Of a stretch of 64,000 bases of DNA, positions 1-11,892 are shown piece after piece; within the stretch, counting starts at the first letter, position 1, and each line of letters opens with the position of its first letter. Made by a program: the position numbers and the translations under genes. The notes below the pieces were generated by a model. The model worked only from the letters and a program-made list of their open reading frames with translations, made no database searches and was not told the origin of the DNA. This DNA is from Azolla caroliniana (Eukaryota > Polypodiophyta): contig JBHGNT010000017.1 of the NCBI GenBank assembly GCA_043228905.1, positions 4,774,001 through 4,838,000 on the forward strand. The letters are read 5' to 3'.

Positions 1-417
1 ATAAGCTAGAGGGGTTCATTGTGAGAAATGGGGAAAGAGGCATTGGATTAGAGTAATTTCAAGGGATTGATCGTCAATTTGTTTTTTGGTCGATATTTCA
101 CAAGAAAAAATCAATTGTGCAAGTTTATACGAAAAATACATTCACATCCATGGCTTAATATACACACTAAAACAATGCGTCGATAGCCCATATAAGTGTT
201 GCTTAACATTGAAATGGAAAAATATTTACTACATGATCGAACTATTAGTTGCTACCAGAGAATCGTAATAAAGAAGATTGTCTTTTACATATTTAGCATA
301 AATATTTGAATTAATTTTGAAGTGATAATAAGTATATCAATAGTAATATCGGGTTAGGATCATATCAATGGGATATCTATTGCTAGGAAAGACACCTAAA
401 AATACCCCTAGCTTTTA

Positions 418-855
418 GCAAATTATGAGACACTCTTATCTTTTTTCAAGTGAAGAAAAGCAATTGTGCATTTTTTGGGTTTTTTAAGGATCAAAATTAT
501 TCTACTATTTAATTACAATCAAATTAACAACAATAATTAGATTATTGTGAGTGCTTATAATTGTGGGTATTATTGAATAAGATTCTAACCTTGAGGAACA
601 TGAAAAATATATTTTTAACGTACAATTTGTTTGCAAATTATGAGACACTCTTATCCTTTTTCAAGTGAAAAAAAATCAATCGTGCATTTTTTGGGTTTTT
701 TAAGTATCAAAAATATTCTACTATGTATTTAATTTCAATCAAATTAACAATAATAATTAGACTATTGTGAGTGCTAATAATTGTGGGTATTGTTTTTTAA
801 TAAGATTCTAACCTTGAGGGACATGAAAAAGATATTTTTAACGTACAATTTGTTT
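418..855. repeat. 215-bp tandem duplication
   Basis: Two head-to-tail copies start at 418 and 633 with the same string (gcaaattatgagacactc). They share an internal T-rich block, a tattgtgagtgc block and the same end (acgtacaatttgttt). They differ by scattered substitutions and small T-run indels, so the duplication is not recent. Confidence 0.85.
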
Positions 856-1255
856 GAGAAATCAACAATTTGGAATAGTATGGTTATATACGTTAGCGAA
901 TTCACAAACATTTGCTTGGTTATTTTCAAAATGACCTAAATATGCGACGCCAAATCACTTGATACAAGTGTAAGGTTAAACACAAGATTGAAGGGCACGA
1001 GACAATGATCGAGACTCGAGGGTATGTATGCATGAGCTTAAATTGAATGTATAATACAAACTAATTGTATTACAAAGAATCTAAGGAATGCAGGAGCACA
1101 TTCTCTTAAGTAAGGACAACAACAACTAGGCAAACATTGACTTTATAGACGAGATACAACTTCAATCGGCATTATTTGGGACAATTTTGAGAAGAAACAA
1201 GTGCTAGAGTGCTTTACAGGTGGTGTGCGCATCCATATTGAGTGACATAATGAAT

Positions 1256-1412
1256 GTACATACATACATACATACATACATACATACATACATACATACA
1301 TACATACATACATGCATACATACATACATACACATACATACACAAACACATACATACATACATACATACACACACACACATACATACATACATACATACA
1401 TACATACATGCA
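1256..1412. repeat. (TACA)n microsatellite
   Basis: About 155 bp of TACA repeats with a short CACA-rich interruption near 1370-1380. A related but separate TATG-rich tract follows at about 1495-1590. These explain all open frames in this stretch. Confidence 0.95.
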
Positions 1413-1850
1413 TGGTCTCGTAAAAATGGTCCATATGAGACGTGAGTGATAAACGATCAACATGTGATGAGAGTCCAAGAGTAGATGTGAGTGTATGAGT
1501 GAATGTATGCATGCATGTATATATGATGTGTTTATGTATGTATGTATGCATGCATGTATGTATATATGATGTGTTTATGTATGTATGTGTGTATGAGTCA
1601 ACGTGAGGAGGAAAGGGGGACATATTTGTAATTTGTAAATAGGCCATAAATTGAGTTAACTAAACAAGTTGAGTGGGTTTGTGTGGGGGCGGGGCCCCTC
1701 TCTTCTCAGCAGGCTGCCTGGCTTAAAAAAGACTGTTATAATTTTTATATTTAATTTATTTAAATTGATTATTTAGTTAATTAATTAGCTAATTAATTAA
1801 TCCATTGCACTCACCCCACGCCTCTCTTACCTCCAATCTTCACTCTGAAT

Positions 1851-1893
1851 TTAGGGTTCCGCCATCGCCTTTCTCTGCGACGACTTAGGGTTT
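1851..1893 (+). promoter_or_regulatory. Telo-box motifs in the syntaxin 5' leader
   Basis: TTAGGGTT at 1851 and TTAGGGTTT at 1885-1893 match the plant telo-box (AAACCCTAA and its complement), common near transcription starts of housekeeping plant genes. They lie just downstream of an AT-rich block and about 0.8 kb before the syntaxin start codon, in a pyrimidine-rich leader (1850-2667) that contains several loosely repeated ttcctccatc-like blocks. The function is inferred from motif and position only. Confidence 0.5.
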
Positions 1894-2667
1894 CGCCATC
1901 GCCATCGCCTATCGCCATCCTCATCTCCTTCTTTTTCTTCTGTAGCCTCCATTCCATCGCTTGCAACCGGCTTTTGCTCTCCAGGAAGCTTTATATGTTT
2001 TCTTCTTCCCAAGAAAAGGGGCCCTTTTTCTTTTTCTTTTTTTACCTTTGCGTGGTGGAGCCTTCATTCAAAACCAGGGTTTCGCCAGCGATCCTCCCCC
2101 AGAACTTAAAGGTTCCTCCATCTAACTTCTCTGCCTCTGAAGCTTCCGTTTCTCACATGCTTGCTCCAGGAACGGCTTCTTTTGACATTCTTCTTACCGG
2201 ATTTCTTCTGCTCCTGAGATATTCTCTCCGAATTAGTGTTCCTCCATCGCATTCTCTTGTTCTGATGCCCCCAGCATCCTTTCCGGGAACCAGAATTGTA
2301 TAGTGTTCTTCCTAACGAGCTTTCTTCTCCGCTCTTAAGACTAGTTTTTCTGCTTCAGAGCTAGGGATTCTCCATATCCTTGTGTGGATCTGAAGCCGCT
2401 GTCTGCACAGATTTACACCAGGAGCGAGGTTATACTATTCTTCCTAAAAGTTCAATCTTCACTTATAGCCAGGGTTTCTACATCATTTCTTTTACTCTTG
2501 AAGCTGGTGCTCGCAAAACTTTGGTCTGCAAAAACCGGTTAATTGCCTACTCTATTTACCGGATCTTCTATCAAGGGATCACTATGTGATCGGTTTGCCT
2601 CTGAGCAAAATCTAATCTTCATCATCCACTTTTTCATTGTGGAAAGAGATCGATTTCCTCTGTCAAG

Positions 2668-5600
2668 ATGAACGACCTTCTAAGGGTAAGATATATTTGG
2701 ATTTCTGACTTATTTTGGCCCTAAAAAGCCCGTGCTAATTGTGTGAATGATAACGCTAAAGAATGCCTTTCACACAGGAAATATGTTTTGATGGATTGTT
2801 CTTTTCACTGCATGCGAATGCTTGTCATGTGACTTTTGAGTAAAATATGGCTATTCTTTTTGCTGCTTTTTGTTTACTATTTCGAGCTACATCAAACATT
2901 CTTTTCATTGCTTCATGTGTGAAACTTGAGCTGTAAAATGCATTGTGCCTGGTTTTGCATTTTAAAAAGTCAAATAATACGAGATACAATTTCGTACAAT
3001 GCACATAGTCATCATCGGCGATGTTGAATTTGTACAGGATTCAATTCAACTCTCATCCAGGGGAAATGGGAAAGCTAATGAACATTCAGTAGACCTTGAG
3101 GCAGGACAGATAAGTGCCTCTGATCCTTCAAAAGACCCTGCAATGGCTACTTTTTTTGAAGAGGTTTGTTCTGCATTTATGATATTTGCAAAGTTCCATT
3201 TTTTGAAAGTCTCTTGAAGCAATCGATCATATCCGAACTTATCTATGCAGGTTGGTGAAATTAAGGACCTGATGGCACAGATTAGGAAGGCTTTACGGAA
3301 GCTAGAGGTTTGATTTTCATCCTGTTTTCACATGTTTGAGGTTCATTTTAAAAAGCAATGGGAATTGCCACTTTGTTTAAATTTAGCCATGCAATTTTAA
3401 GCCTAAGTTTAAAGTAAAATATTTTTGCACTACCAGATGCCTGGATTTGTATTCAAAGAGAAAATAGGCACAAATAAGATTTCTGTAGAAGACATATCCC
3501 CTTAATTTTTTGTCTTGATACCTCAGCAAAATGGAGGATAGAAAACAAAATTCAGAAAGAAGAAGATATAAACTACATGTACCTTTTCTATGAGAATCTT
3601 GGAAATCCATTCTAGAATCTAAAAATATTTAATGTAGGTGTTCACTACAATATCCTACCATTATGCAGTTTATATGATGCATTAAACGCAATCAGTGTCT
3701 ATGATGCATCTGTTTCCTTGATATGAGTAGATTTGCATCAATTCTAATATATTTTCATGTTGATCTGTTTCCTGTAAAATGTTGATTTTTTTCCCAATAA
3801 TTAATACAACAGAGTATCACTTGAGTATTTCAGTTGCATCTCTTACATTTTTCTGGAGGATTCTTGCTGTATATAAACATTATTTGAATTATCCTTGCTT
3901 GTAGGCAGCACATGAAGAATCAAAATCTGTGACAAGAGCAGCAGCAATGAAAGGTATGGTTTTGAAACTGTACAAATATCAAATGAAAGCTGAACCAGAG
4001 ATTTATATGGAAAATTTGAACTGCATTTCTTCCTGATTTGTGTATATTGACTTGAAAATGATATTAATAGAGTTAAGGCAGCGAATGGAGAAGGAAGTAG
4101 ATGAAGTGAGCAATATCGCAAAGAACATTAAGGAACAGCTAGAGGCATTGGACAGAGAGGTGAATTTTATTTGATATGCTTGCTTTTCAAAATTTCTCTC
4201 CTAATCTCTGCATAGGTGTTTTCTGGAAACTGGATGTCCTCCTCCCGTTTTGGCTACTTGGATTCTGAGAATGCAACCGAGTTTATTACTTACTGCCATT
4301 TCTCCTGTGAGTAATGGCATTGGTGCTTCTTAGATAACAATCTACGAAAATGTAAGCAGATTGTTCTTACTATTATTGGCACCAATTCATTTTTATTCTC
4401 TTCGGCCTCTGATGGGTAGAGAAGAAAGGGAGGTTAATGAACATTCTCCTTTGCTGGTTCAAGCCATTATATGTTGAGGTCTAACCCTGAGAAAAACAAT
4501 ATGGATGATCTCATCGGCCTCTCATGGGTAGAGAAGAAAGGGAGGTTGGTTAATAAACACTGTCCTTTGCTGGTTCAAGTCATTATATGTTGAGGTCTAA
4601 CCCTGAGAAGAAAAATATGGATGATCAACCTACTCCAAACTCACACGACACTTCATTTATCGCACGATAACTGTAGCAAAATGTAATCACTAGTCATATG
4701 GAAGAAGATTGACCCTTTTCAAGAGCAAAATAGCACGTTTTGAATCTGACCATTAGCTACGTGAATGTTAATGCAATGTAATGAATAATCTTGTAACCTT
4801 AATCATAAAAGAAATCAAGAATGATTATATTAATGCCTGTAAGAAGCCAGAATAAACTGTCTCGATAAACTTTTATATCTATCTCAGTCATACACATTGA
4901 AAACCCTTTGGTAATTAGAAGCTGCAACATTTGAAGCAATACAGTTTTATGAAAAACGGTGCTAGTATTAGAGGTAACTTGTTAATGAGACTCTTCGATA
5001 CAAGATGTAAGGTATGAACCTAATTATCTAGAATAATCCATAATACATACATGCCCCTCATGTTTGCATGGAAGAGGATTCACATGGACATGAACTATAA
5101 CCTTGTGAGTTGCAAGGCATAATACTGTTTTGGAGAACATTGTTTTGTGTCAATATGTTCTCTCTCTTCCACCTATATACTTCCAGTGAAATTAAACCAG
5201 CAGGATTGAAGATAGTTAGCATGGTCAGAGGTGCCATACCTAAGTAAGGATCCTTACAGTTTGGCTACTGTCATACTCTAGAGTCTGGAAATAAACCACA
5301 TGTTGTATAATAGATTTTTCACATAGGCCAATTAAGCCTCTAGAAGTTAATAGGGCTTGACATTATAGTTTCAGGTATTCTCTAATGGTTTATGTCTAAT
5401 TACTACTCTACTGATTCTTTGGGTATTTGTGTAGAATCTGGCTAACAGAAAGAAACCGGGTGCTGGAGAGGGCACAAGCATTGACCGCATTCGTATGTCC
5501 ATGACAGGGTATGACTATCATCTGCAACAGTTGCTTCTTCTAAATCAATCTTTTAACTCTCTTCGTTCTCTAAATCAAGCATTTGCATCAATTCAGGACA

Positions 5601-7180
5601 TTGAAGAAAAAGCTGAAGGAGCTCATGGATGAGTTTCAGGTTCAACAGTAATGATTTTGTAATTCTTCTAAGATGTCTTTCTTTCCATCTCCATTGATAT
5701 CATAAGGCCTTGTCTGGAAACAGAGTCTAAGACAGAAGATACATGATGAGTATAGAGAAGTAGTTGAGAGGAGGGCTTTCACAGGTATGTGGGCCCAAAT
5801 AGTATTTGTTTTCCATTGTATGTACTTTTGTATCTAGCTGACCACATCAAACATTTTTTTGTTGCTTGTTTACATTTAGTTACTGGGAAGAAACTTGACG
5901 AAGAGGTATTGTCCTTAACTCTCAAGCAAGCAGAAGGGTACATTGTGGATTTAATATATGGCTCACTGATACTTCCGCCTTAATTTTTTTTTTCTATTTC
6001 CGCAGACCATTGATCACTTGATAGAAACTGGAGAAGGAGAGCAAATATTTCAGAAGGCTATCCAGGAACAAGGGCGTGGGCAGGTAAGATAATATTTCAT
6101 GTGCTTCATTCTGTACATCGTTTTTCTACTTGTGCATTTAACTCTCATTAGGGTTCTGGAGATGCCTCTTAAGCAGAAAGGAAAATGTGTTGTCCCCCAA
6201 GTGTTGATCAGCGATTATGCTTGATAATTGTATCCTAGGATAGATTTGCCCCAACAGTGTGCATGCCTCATTCCCCATCATTGTAAGGATTGCTTTTTTC
6301 TCATCTTTGTTAGTGGGAAGTACCTACAATTGTATGCTACTCGCTCAAGGAAAACAGTAATGCAATTTTCATGCAGTTTTTAAGTGTGATAGCAAAGACT
6401 GAAGATGCATTGTATATTGTTTTTCATTGATGTTGGCTTTACAATGAAGATAACATAACATAGTTATCAGAAAAGTAGGAGTTTTTTATTCTCTTAACAA
6501 ACCAGTGTTTACTCTGAGAGAACAGAGAGATGTGTCTGTGTGGGAGCAGTGCCATAAAAATTTAATAGTTTTCTTTCGATACTGTTGTCTAAGTGATAAT
6601 TATCTCAAGCAAGAATGTGTGGCTTTTAATACAGATTTTAGATACCATAGCAGAGATTCAGGAGCGTCACGATGCAGTCCGAGACATCGAAAAGAAATTG
6701 CTTGCCCTACATCAGGTGTTTTTTCTATCAACATTTTTGAGCAGTTTATTCTATCTAAAACCTTGTTTCTCTTTAACTAAAGCTGAAAATATTATTTAAC
6801 CAAATGTTAGACAGATGATTCATGAGTAATTTTATGGATATTGTTTTTGCTTGTATGGATAGATATTTCTTGATATGGCTGTTTTGGTCGAGTCCCAAGG
6901 TGAGATGCTGGACAATATTGAGACACAGGTATATTTGGCACACAACTGAATAATTTTACAGCAGTAGAGATCAATCAAATAATGTCACACATATATATTT
7001 CTCTTTCAGGTTACAAGGGCTGTAGAACATGTCCAGGCTGGAACTGTAGCTTTGCAACGTGCAAAGTCGTTGCAGCGGAACTCTAGGAAGTGGATGTGTA
7101 TAGCCATCATCATTCTGTTGGTAATCATTGTAATAATAGTTGTTGCTGTTCTCCAGCCGTGGAAGACAGGCAAGACCTGA
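2668..7180 (+). CDS. Plasma-membrane syntaxin (Qa-SNARE), SYP132-like
   Basis: Qa-SNARE that would drive fusion of secretory vesicles with the plasma membrane. Thirteen exons join in frame: 2668-2685, 3038-3163, 3251-3307, 3905-3953, 4071-4159, 5435-5508, 5597-5639, 5724-5784, 5880-5905, 6006-6083, 6635-6715, 6863-6928 and 7010-7180, giving 312 aa against roughly 300 for SYP1 proteins. The first residues are MNDLLR, the classic SYP1 start. Residues about 35-180 form the helical Habc part. The SNARE helix follows (about 208-280) with [14 protein letters not shown] and the ionic-layer Gln in [12 protein letters not shown] (about Q246). A C-terminal anchor ([16 protein letters not shown], about 284-306) ends in a short Lys tail. 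The sequence resembles SYP132 more than KNOLLE or SYP121 by my memory of these proteins. All splice phases agree and nothing looks broken. Confidence 0.93.
4403..4629. repeat. 112-bp tandem duplication inside syntaxin intron 5
   Basis: Two copies begin at 4403 and 4515 with cggcctct[g/c]atgggtagag and both end in aatatggatgatc. They lie in the 1.27-kb intron between the exons ending at 4159 and starting at 5435. Differences are few (a ggtt insertion, a handful of substitutions). Confidence 0.88.
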
Positions 7181-9034
7181 AATTCAATTAATCCTGGAAA
7201 ACCCATCACATCATAGTTATTATTCTTCCCAAAACTTCACTACCAACTCATAAATGGATCTTTACAGCAGGCATTATTCTTTGTGAGCATTTGCAGGTAT
7301 GGCACGTTTTTTAGCAGAGCATGTCGAGTCATTCCATGTTCTTTTTGCTGTATATTTGTGGTATTTCATATATAATATAGTGGCTAAATTTAATTTGATA
7401 TTATGTCTCCATGTTCAATCTTACTGTATATTTGATTTGCTGTGAGGACAAAAATTTGATTCAGTCTCAATGTTCTTTCATTTCGTGGTAATAAATATGT
7501 TCACTCTTGCAATATTCAAATGCAAGGATTTGAGTGAAACAAGTGATTAGGATGAAATAAGCTATCTAGTTCCTCATCATACCGCTGCTTCTAAATAACA
7601 GAAATGATTAATATCTTGTATGCATTAAGTTGAGGGCGGTAGTAAGCTAGAGCTGATTGATTCCAGTTGAGACATTTGTTCGTGGATGCATCTTGTCTAT
7701 GTTAAGGTGAGGAGTAGTAATTGGTACGATCAGTAGCATAGTGTTGATTGATTTGAGTTATGACATTTGTTCATCGATGAAACCACTTCTTGCATAGAGT
7801 ACTCCAATTGATGTTTGGCATACTTTGTTGCAAGTGCAAACATACTTCATTATGTTAGAAGTAGATGCTCCTGTGGTAACCATTGTATATGCATCATGTG
7901 GCAAGCTTTTTTGGAGCATATCTATAGTATCTTGATCGCCTAATTACAAGCAACTTGTATGGAGTCACAAAGGTATGTGTTGGATATGCATCATGGAAGT
8001 GGTAAACCATGTTTGGGAGCACATCTAGAGTATATCTTGATCACCTGATCACAAGCTGTTTGTATGGAGTATCTAAAGTGTCCTAATAATCATGGGTACT
8101 GAGCATGCAATGTCAAGTGGGGATGGAACTAATTTGAATGCACATGTTAAAACACCAATGAGGGACAAACAAAAAATATATCCTCCGTCAGTTAAGTTAG
8201 AGAAAGAGAACATCAATTGGACATGCTATCAATGCAAAATGCTTTACAATAAACTCACTTTGTAAATGGCAGGCACAAACAAGCGTGTTTTGGTTAATAA
8301 AATTAAGTTATTTTATCTCCTTTTTAAGATGACATTGTCAACCCCATACAGCACAGCACCATCACCATTTCATCTTTGATTTTCTTAGGTGCTGCCATTA
8401 ACTGCATAAATGATGAACAAGAAATGTGCACATATATCATATCAAATCAACAATTAGAATACGTTTCTTGGTATGCTTCTTAAACATGATTGTTTAACGT
8501 AGTGCAATTCAAATCACAAGAGATGAAAACTGTAACCCAATTCTGATATATATATATATATATATATATTTATTCTTCTTAAACATGATTGTTTAAGGTA
8601 GTGCAATTCAAATCACAAGAGACGAAAACTGTAGCCCAATTCTGATATATATATAGTCATTCACTATTACTCAAAATAGATGACAATAAGTCATACATAA
8701 GTACTTATTTTCACTTATTGGCCAGATCGAGATATGAGATCCACTCATCATTCTTTTAAATCCTGGATGCAAAAACTATCCAGAACAGACATTTCCATAC
8801 CGAAAGTTGAAAATTTTAACATAAGCGAACAATAAGAATGTCCAACAACTTTCATTTAGTTTATGCATCTTTTAATGATACTTGGAGTATAGAATTTGCT
8901 ATGTTTTTCTAGAATTAGCTAAGTTTTATTTGTATGTCATCTCCAATGAGTTGAAAAATTGAAAATGTTAAATATAATATTACAATTAGAAGCTAAGGAA
9001 GCCGATAAGTTAGCTTGATATCTATATTCCAGAT
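7181..9034. other. Intergenic region between convergent genes
   Basis: Holds the 3' UTRs of the syntaxin (+) and release factor (-) genes and no further gene that I can support. Two imperfect tandem duplications are visible: about 7860-8085, with a block ending in gcatcat...tgtatggagt[c/a]t repeated about 110 bp apart, and 8476-8660. Confidence 0.6.
8476..8660. repeat. 99-bp tandem duplication with (TA)n spacer
   Basis: The block cttcttaaacatgattgttt occurs at 8476 and 8575. Each is followed by gtagtgcaattcaaatcaca and ends in ccaattctgatatata. The first copy carries a long TA run (about 8546-8569) and the second a short one. Confidence 0.88.
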
Positions 9035-11751
9035 CTAGTTTTCTGGAGCACATTTTGCGAGGTAACTAAAGATGAAAGGATCAATGTCACCATCTAAGAC
9101 ACCATCAGGATCTGAGACTTCATATTGTGTGCGAAGATCTTTTACCATTCTGTAAGGCTGCATTGTTTAAACTATAATATCAGCTTAAATAAACTCTGAC
9201 GCAAAAACTAGTTTAGACACACTTGGCATAATTCTGTACCTGGAGAACATAAGATCGGATCTGATTTCCCCATGATATTTCTCCAAGAGAAGCAGAATGT
9301 TGTGCACTTGCTTGAGCTTTTTGGGCCATCTCTCTTTGCTGAAGTCGTGCTTGTAAGACAGACATAGCGAGCTGTCTGTTTCTGTGTTGTGATCTGCATC
9401 AGACACTCACAATTAGCTTATTACATGCAAGAGAATTAATAACGAACTTCTGTAGCATGAATAACTGTGAGTTGCAAGCTTACAATCAATTTATTCCATC
9501 TATGAGAATATAAAGAATTTCTGTCATGTTATTTGCATCACAAATTACACTCAGCTTATTGCAAAAGAACATATTAAAAGAGAACTTTTTAATAAAGATT
9601 ATGTAGGTATATGTAAACAGCACCTTTCAGCTTGGCTTTGTGCCACAATGCCAGTGGGAAGGTGCACAATCCTTACAGCACTCTCTGTCTTATTAGCATG
9701 TTGACCTCCAGGACCACCTGAGCAAAATGTATCTATCCTTAAATCTGATTCATTCAGGGTCACCTCTGCAACTGACTCAAGGATGGGTATCACTGCAACT
9801 GAAGCAAATGATGTATGCCTTCGTTTATTACTGTCGAATGGAGAGATCCTTACAAGCCTGTGAACACCAGCCTCACATTTTGCATACCCGAAAGCATAAT
9901 CTCCATCTAATCGTATTGTTGCTCTCTAGTTAAACACAACCAGGAATTGCTGATAGGTTATGATCATAGTTACTTTATGCGATTCAATGAATGCAAAACA
10001 ATTTGATGATCTTCTTACAAGCAAACACCTTAATGCCTGCTTCATCTCCCTGCATTTCATCCACTATTGTAGTTTCAAATCCTCTATTTGAAGCCCAAAG
10101 TTTATACATGCGCAAGACCATTGATGCCCAATCATTACTCTCTGTTCCACCTGCACCAGCATGCACCTTTTTTCCAGATAAAGATACAAAAAAAACGATT
10201 AGAAAGCTTCTCAGACCTAAGAAATCACTTAAATGTGCCCAGGGATGAACTAATTGACGAATAAATCAAAATGTGATACCCATGCTAGTTTATAGTCATG
10301 TGATTTATTACCAATAATACAACTCTGCTATATAGTCTCGTGTATACTACTCAGAGTATGGCTTATCTTAGGCAGTATAAGTGTGCATTTACTATGTGTA
10401 AACCACATAAACCAACCTCTCACCTCCAAAAAGCATGAACACGAGTCATGCTCTCCAGATAATAATGCAGCTACTTCTCTCTCTTTTGCTACTTCCCTCA
10501 GCTTTCCAAGAGCTTTTGCAGCCTCCTGGTGTTTATAAATGGAATATTAGTTTACTAGCAAAACTACAATCAACATTTATAGTGATGAGCTTGAGAAGTG
10601 AACATGCATGATACATCTAAGAACTTGAAGTAAATAGCAAAAATAAAAAAAGGAAAAGACAATGACCAAAAAGCTGGGGGCAAAAGGCAAAAGGCAAAAA
10701 GGAACAAAACAACATACAGATTCTACTTGGAAGTCATTCTCTTCTCGTCCCAATTCCGCCATTCCAACATGCTCAGCAAGCTCATTTTCCAATTGTCGTA
10801 CAGACTTGAGCCTCGATGCAATTGATCCTCTTTCACGGCTACGTTTTGCAGCTAAATCAGGATCATGCCACAAATTTGGATCCTCCAATATCTTATCAAG
10901 TTGCTTGATCTTAGAGATCATTTCATTCCACTGAAACATGTGATATAAATGTTTTTGACATCATGTATGTACATTTATAGAAATACACCCACGATTGCCA
11001 AAACAACATAGCAGCATTATATAATAGATGATAGTGTAATACACATACAAAGCATTAAATCCATACACGTACAAAGCATTCTCTCGTGCCTCAATATCAT
11101 TCTTATTGATCTTCCGGAAATCCAAAGGCCTTTTTCTGCAGCATGGTGTCTAGTTATAATTTGTCTAATAAACTGATTTTGGTGTCTGCCAGTCAATAAT
11201 ATCTATGCATGTGTAGTCCAGTAAAGTGTCAAGATATGCGTGTGCATTGTGCATTGGACAAATTTTTTGGCATCTTGAAGACGTTAAATATATACACCAT
11301 ACACATAAATATATACACCATACAGAAAATACACACGCATGCATACCACATTACGAACCTTGAAGAAAAGGGAGGAAGGGGAAAATCGAGCAAATGAACG
11401 AACCTTCATTCTACCCTTGATAAGCTGCAACGATCGTGCTGTTGCTGATGCATTGCTTCGCCAGTCGCCATCACTATCTTCGCTAATATGCCATCCGCGA
11501 GAAGAGATCTCATGAGCTATATCGGGGCCATCCCAAAAGGGCACAGGATCATCAGGAGTGGTAGAAGAAAAGCGATGTCCATGGAGATGGCGTAGCAGAG
11601 AGGAGGTGGTCCAGCAACAGCGATGTGATAGAGGCCTAGGAGGAGGAGGAGGAGGAGGAGGGGAGACAGAGGGAAGCCTAGCAGACAGAGAGCGCGATCC
11701 TCTGGAGATGGAGAGGAGGAGTGGGGATTTCCTGGACAGGAGGCTCCTCAT
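9035..11751 (-). CDS. Organellar peptide chain release factor 2 (PrfB-type)
   Basis: Class I release factor that would recognise UGA/UAA in an organellar ribosome and trigger peptide hydrolysis. Eight exons in transcript order: 11404-11751, 11069-11149, 10718-10930, 10424-10525, 10029-10166, 9624-9925, 9240-9393 and 9035-9157, 486 aa in all. Exon 1 encodes an Arg/Ser-rich leader with a polyproline run, as in a transit peptide. The [16 protein letters not shown] block, the RF2-specific SPF tripeptide (about 322-324, stop-codon recognition) and the catalytic GGQ in [15 protein letters not shown] (about 367-369) are intact. The tail [19 protein letters not shown] closely resembles the plastid PrfB1/HCF109 type as I remember it, so I favour a plastid target. 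Mitochondria remain possible. The exon 2 acceptor was placed at 11150 because it alone keeps the frame. The start at 11751 was preferred over one at 11892. Confidence 0.92.
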
Positions 11752-11892
11752 GCTCTGTCTCTGTTGTCTGTGTCTGTGTCTGTGGGCTGAAACCAGAAGA
11801 AGCTGGACTCTGCTCCGATTGTTTGCCGACGGCTGCCATCGCTGAGAGGTAAGTGAACTGTGAAAGGCAGGCAGGAGGAGGCCTAATTTCAT

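Larger units (their letters stand above)
1..1849. other. Spacer with duplications and microsatellites, no gene seen
   Basis: No coding region can be supported here. The open frames between 1143 and 1647 on both strands are produced by the TACA and TATG repeats and encode only His/Thr/Tyr or Met/Tyr/Val/Cys periodic peptides. The last 100 bases (about 1735-1800) are extremely AT-rich with TTAATTAATT-like runs, just before the telo-box leader of the syntaxin gene, and may be its core promoter. Confidence 0.6.

Noticed and set aside
1143-1647. Several open frames on both strands encoding Met-Tyr-Val-Cys or Tyr-Ile-His-Thr repeats
   Set aside because: They are translations of TACA/TATG microsatellites with no other coding evidence.
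11558-11845. Plus-strand open frame with a Gly run over the release factor exon 1
   Set aside because: It is antisense to the transit-peptide exon; the Gly run is the complement of the polyproline codons.
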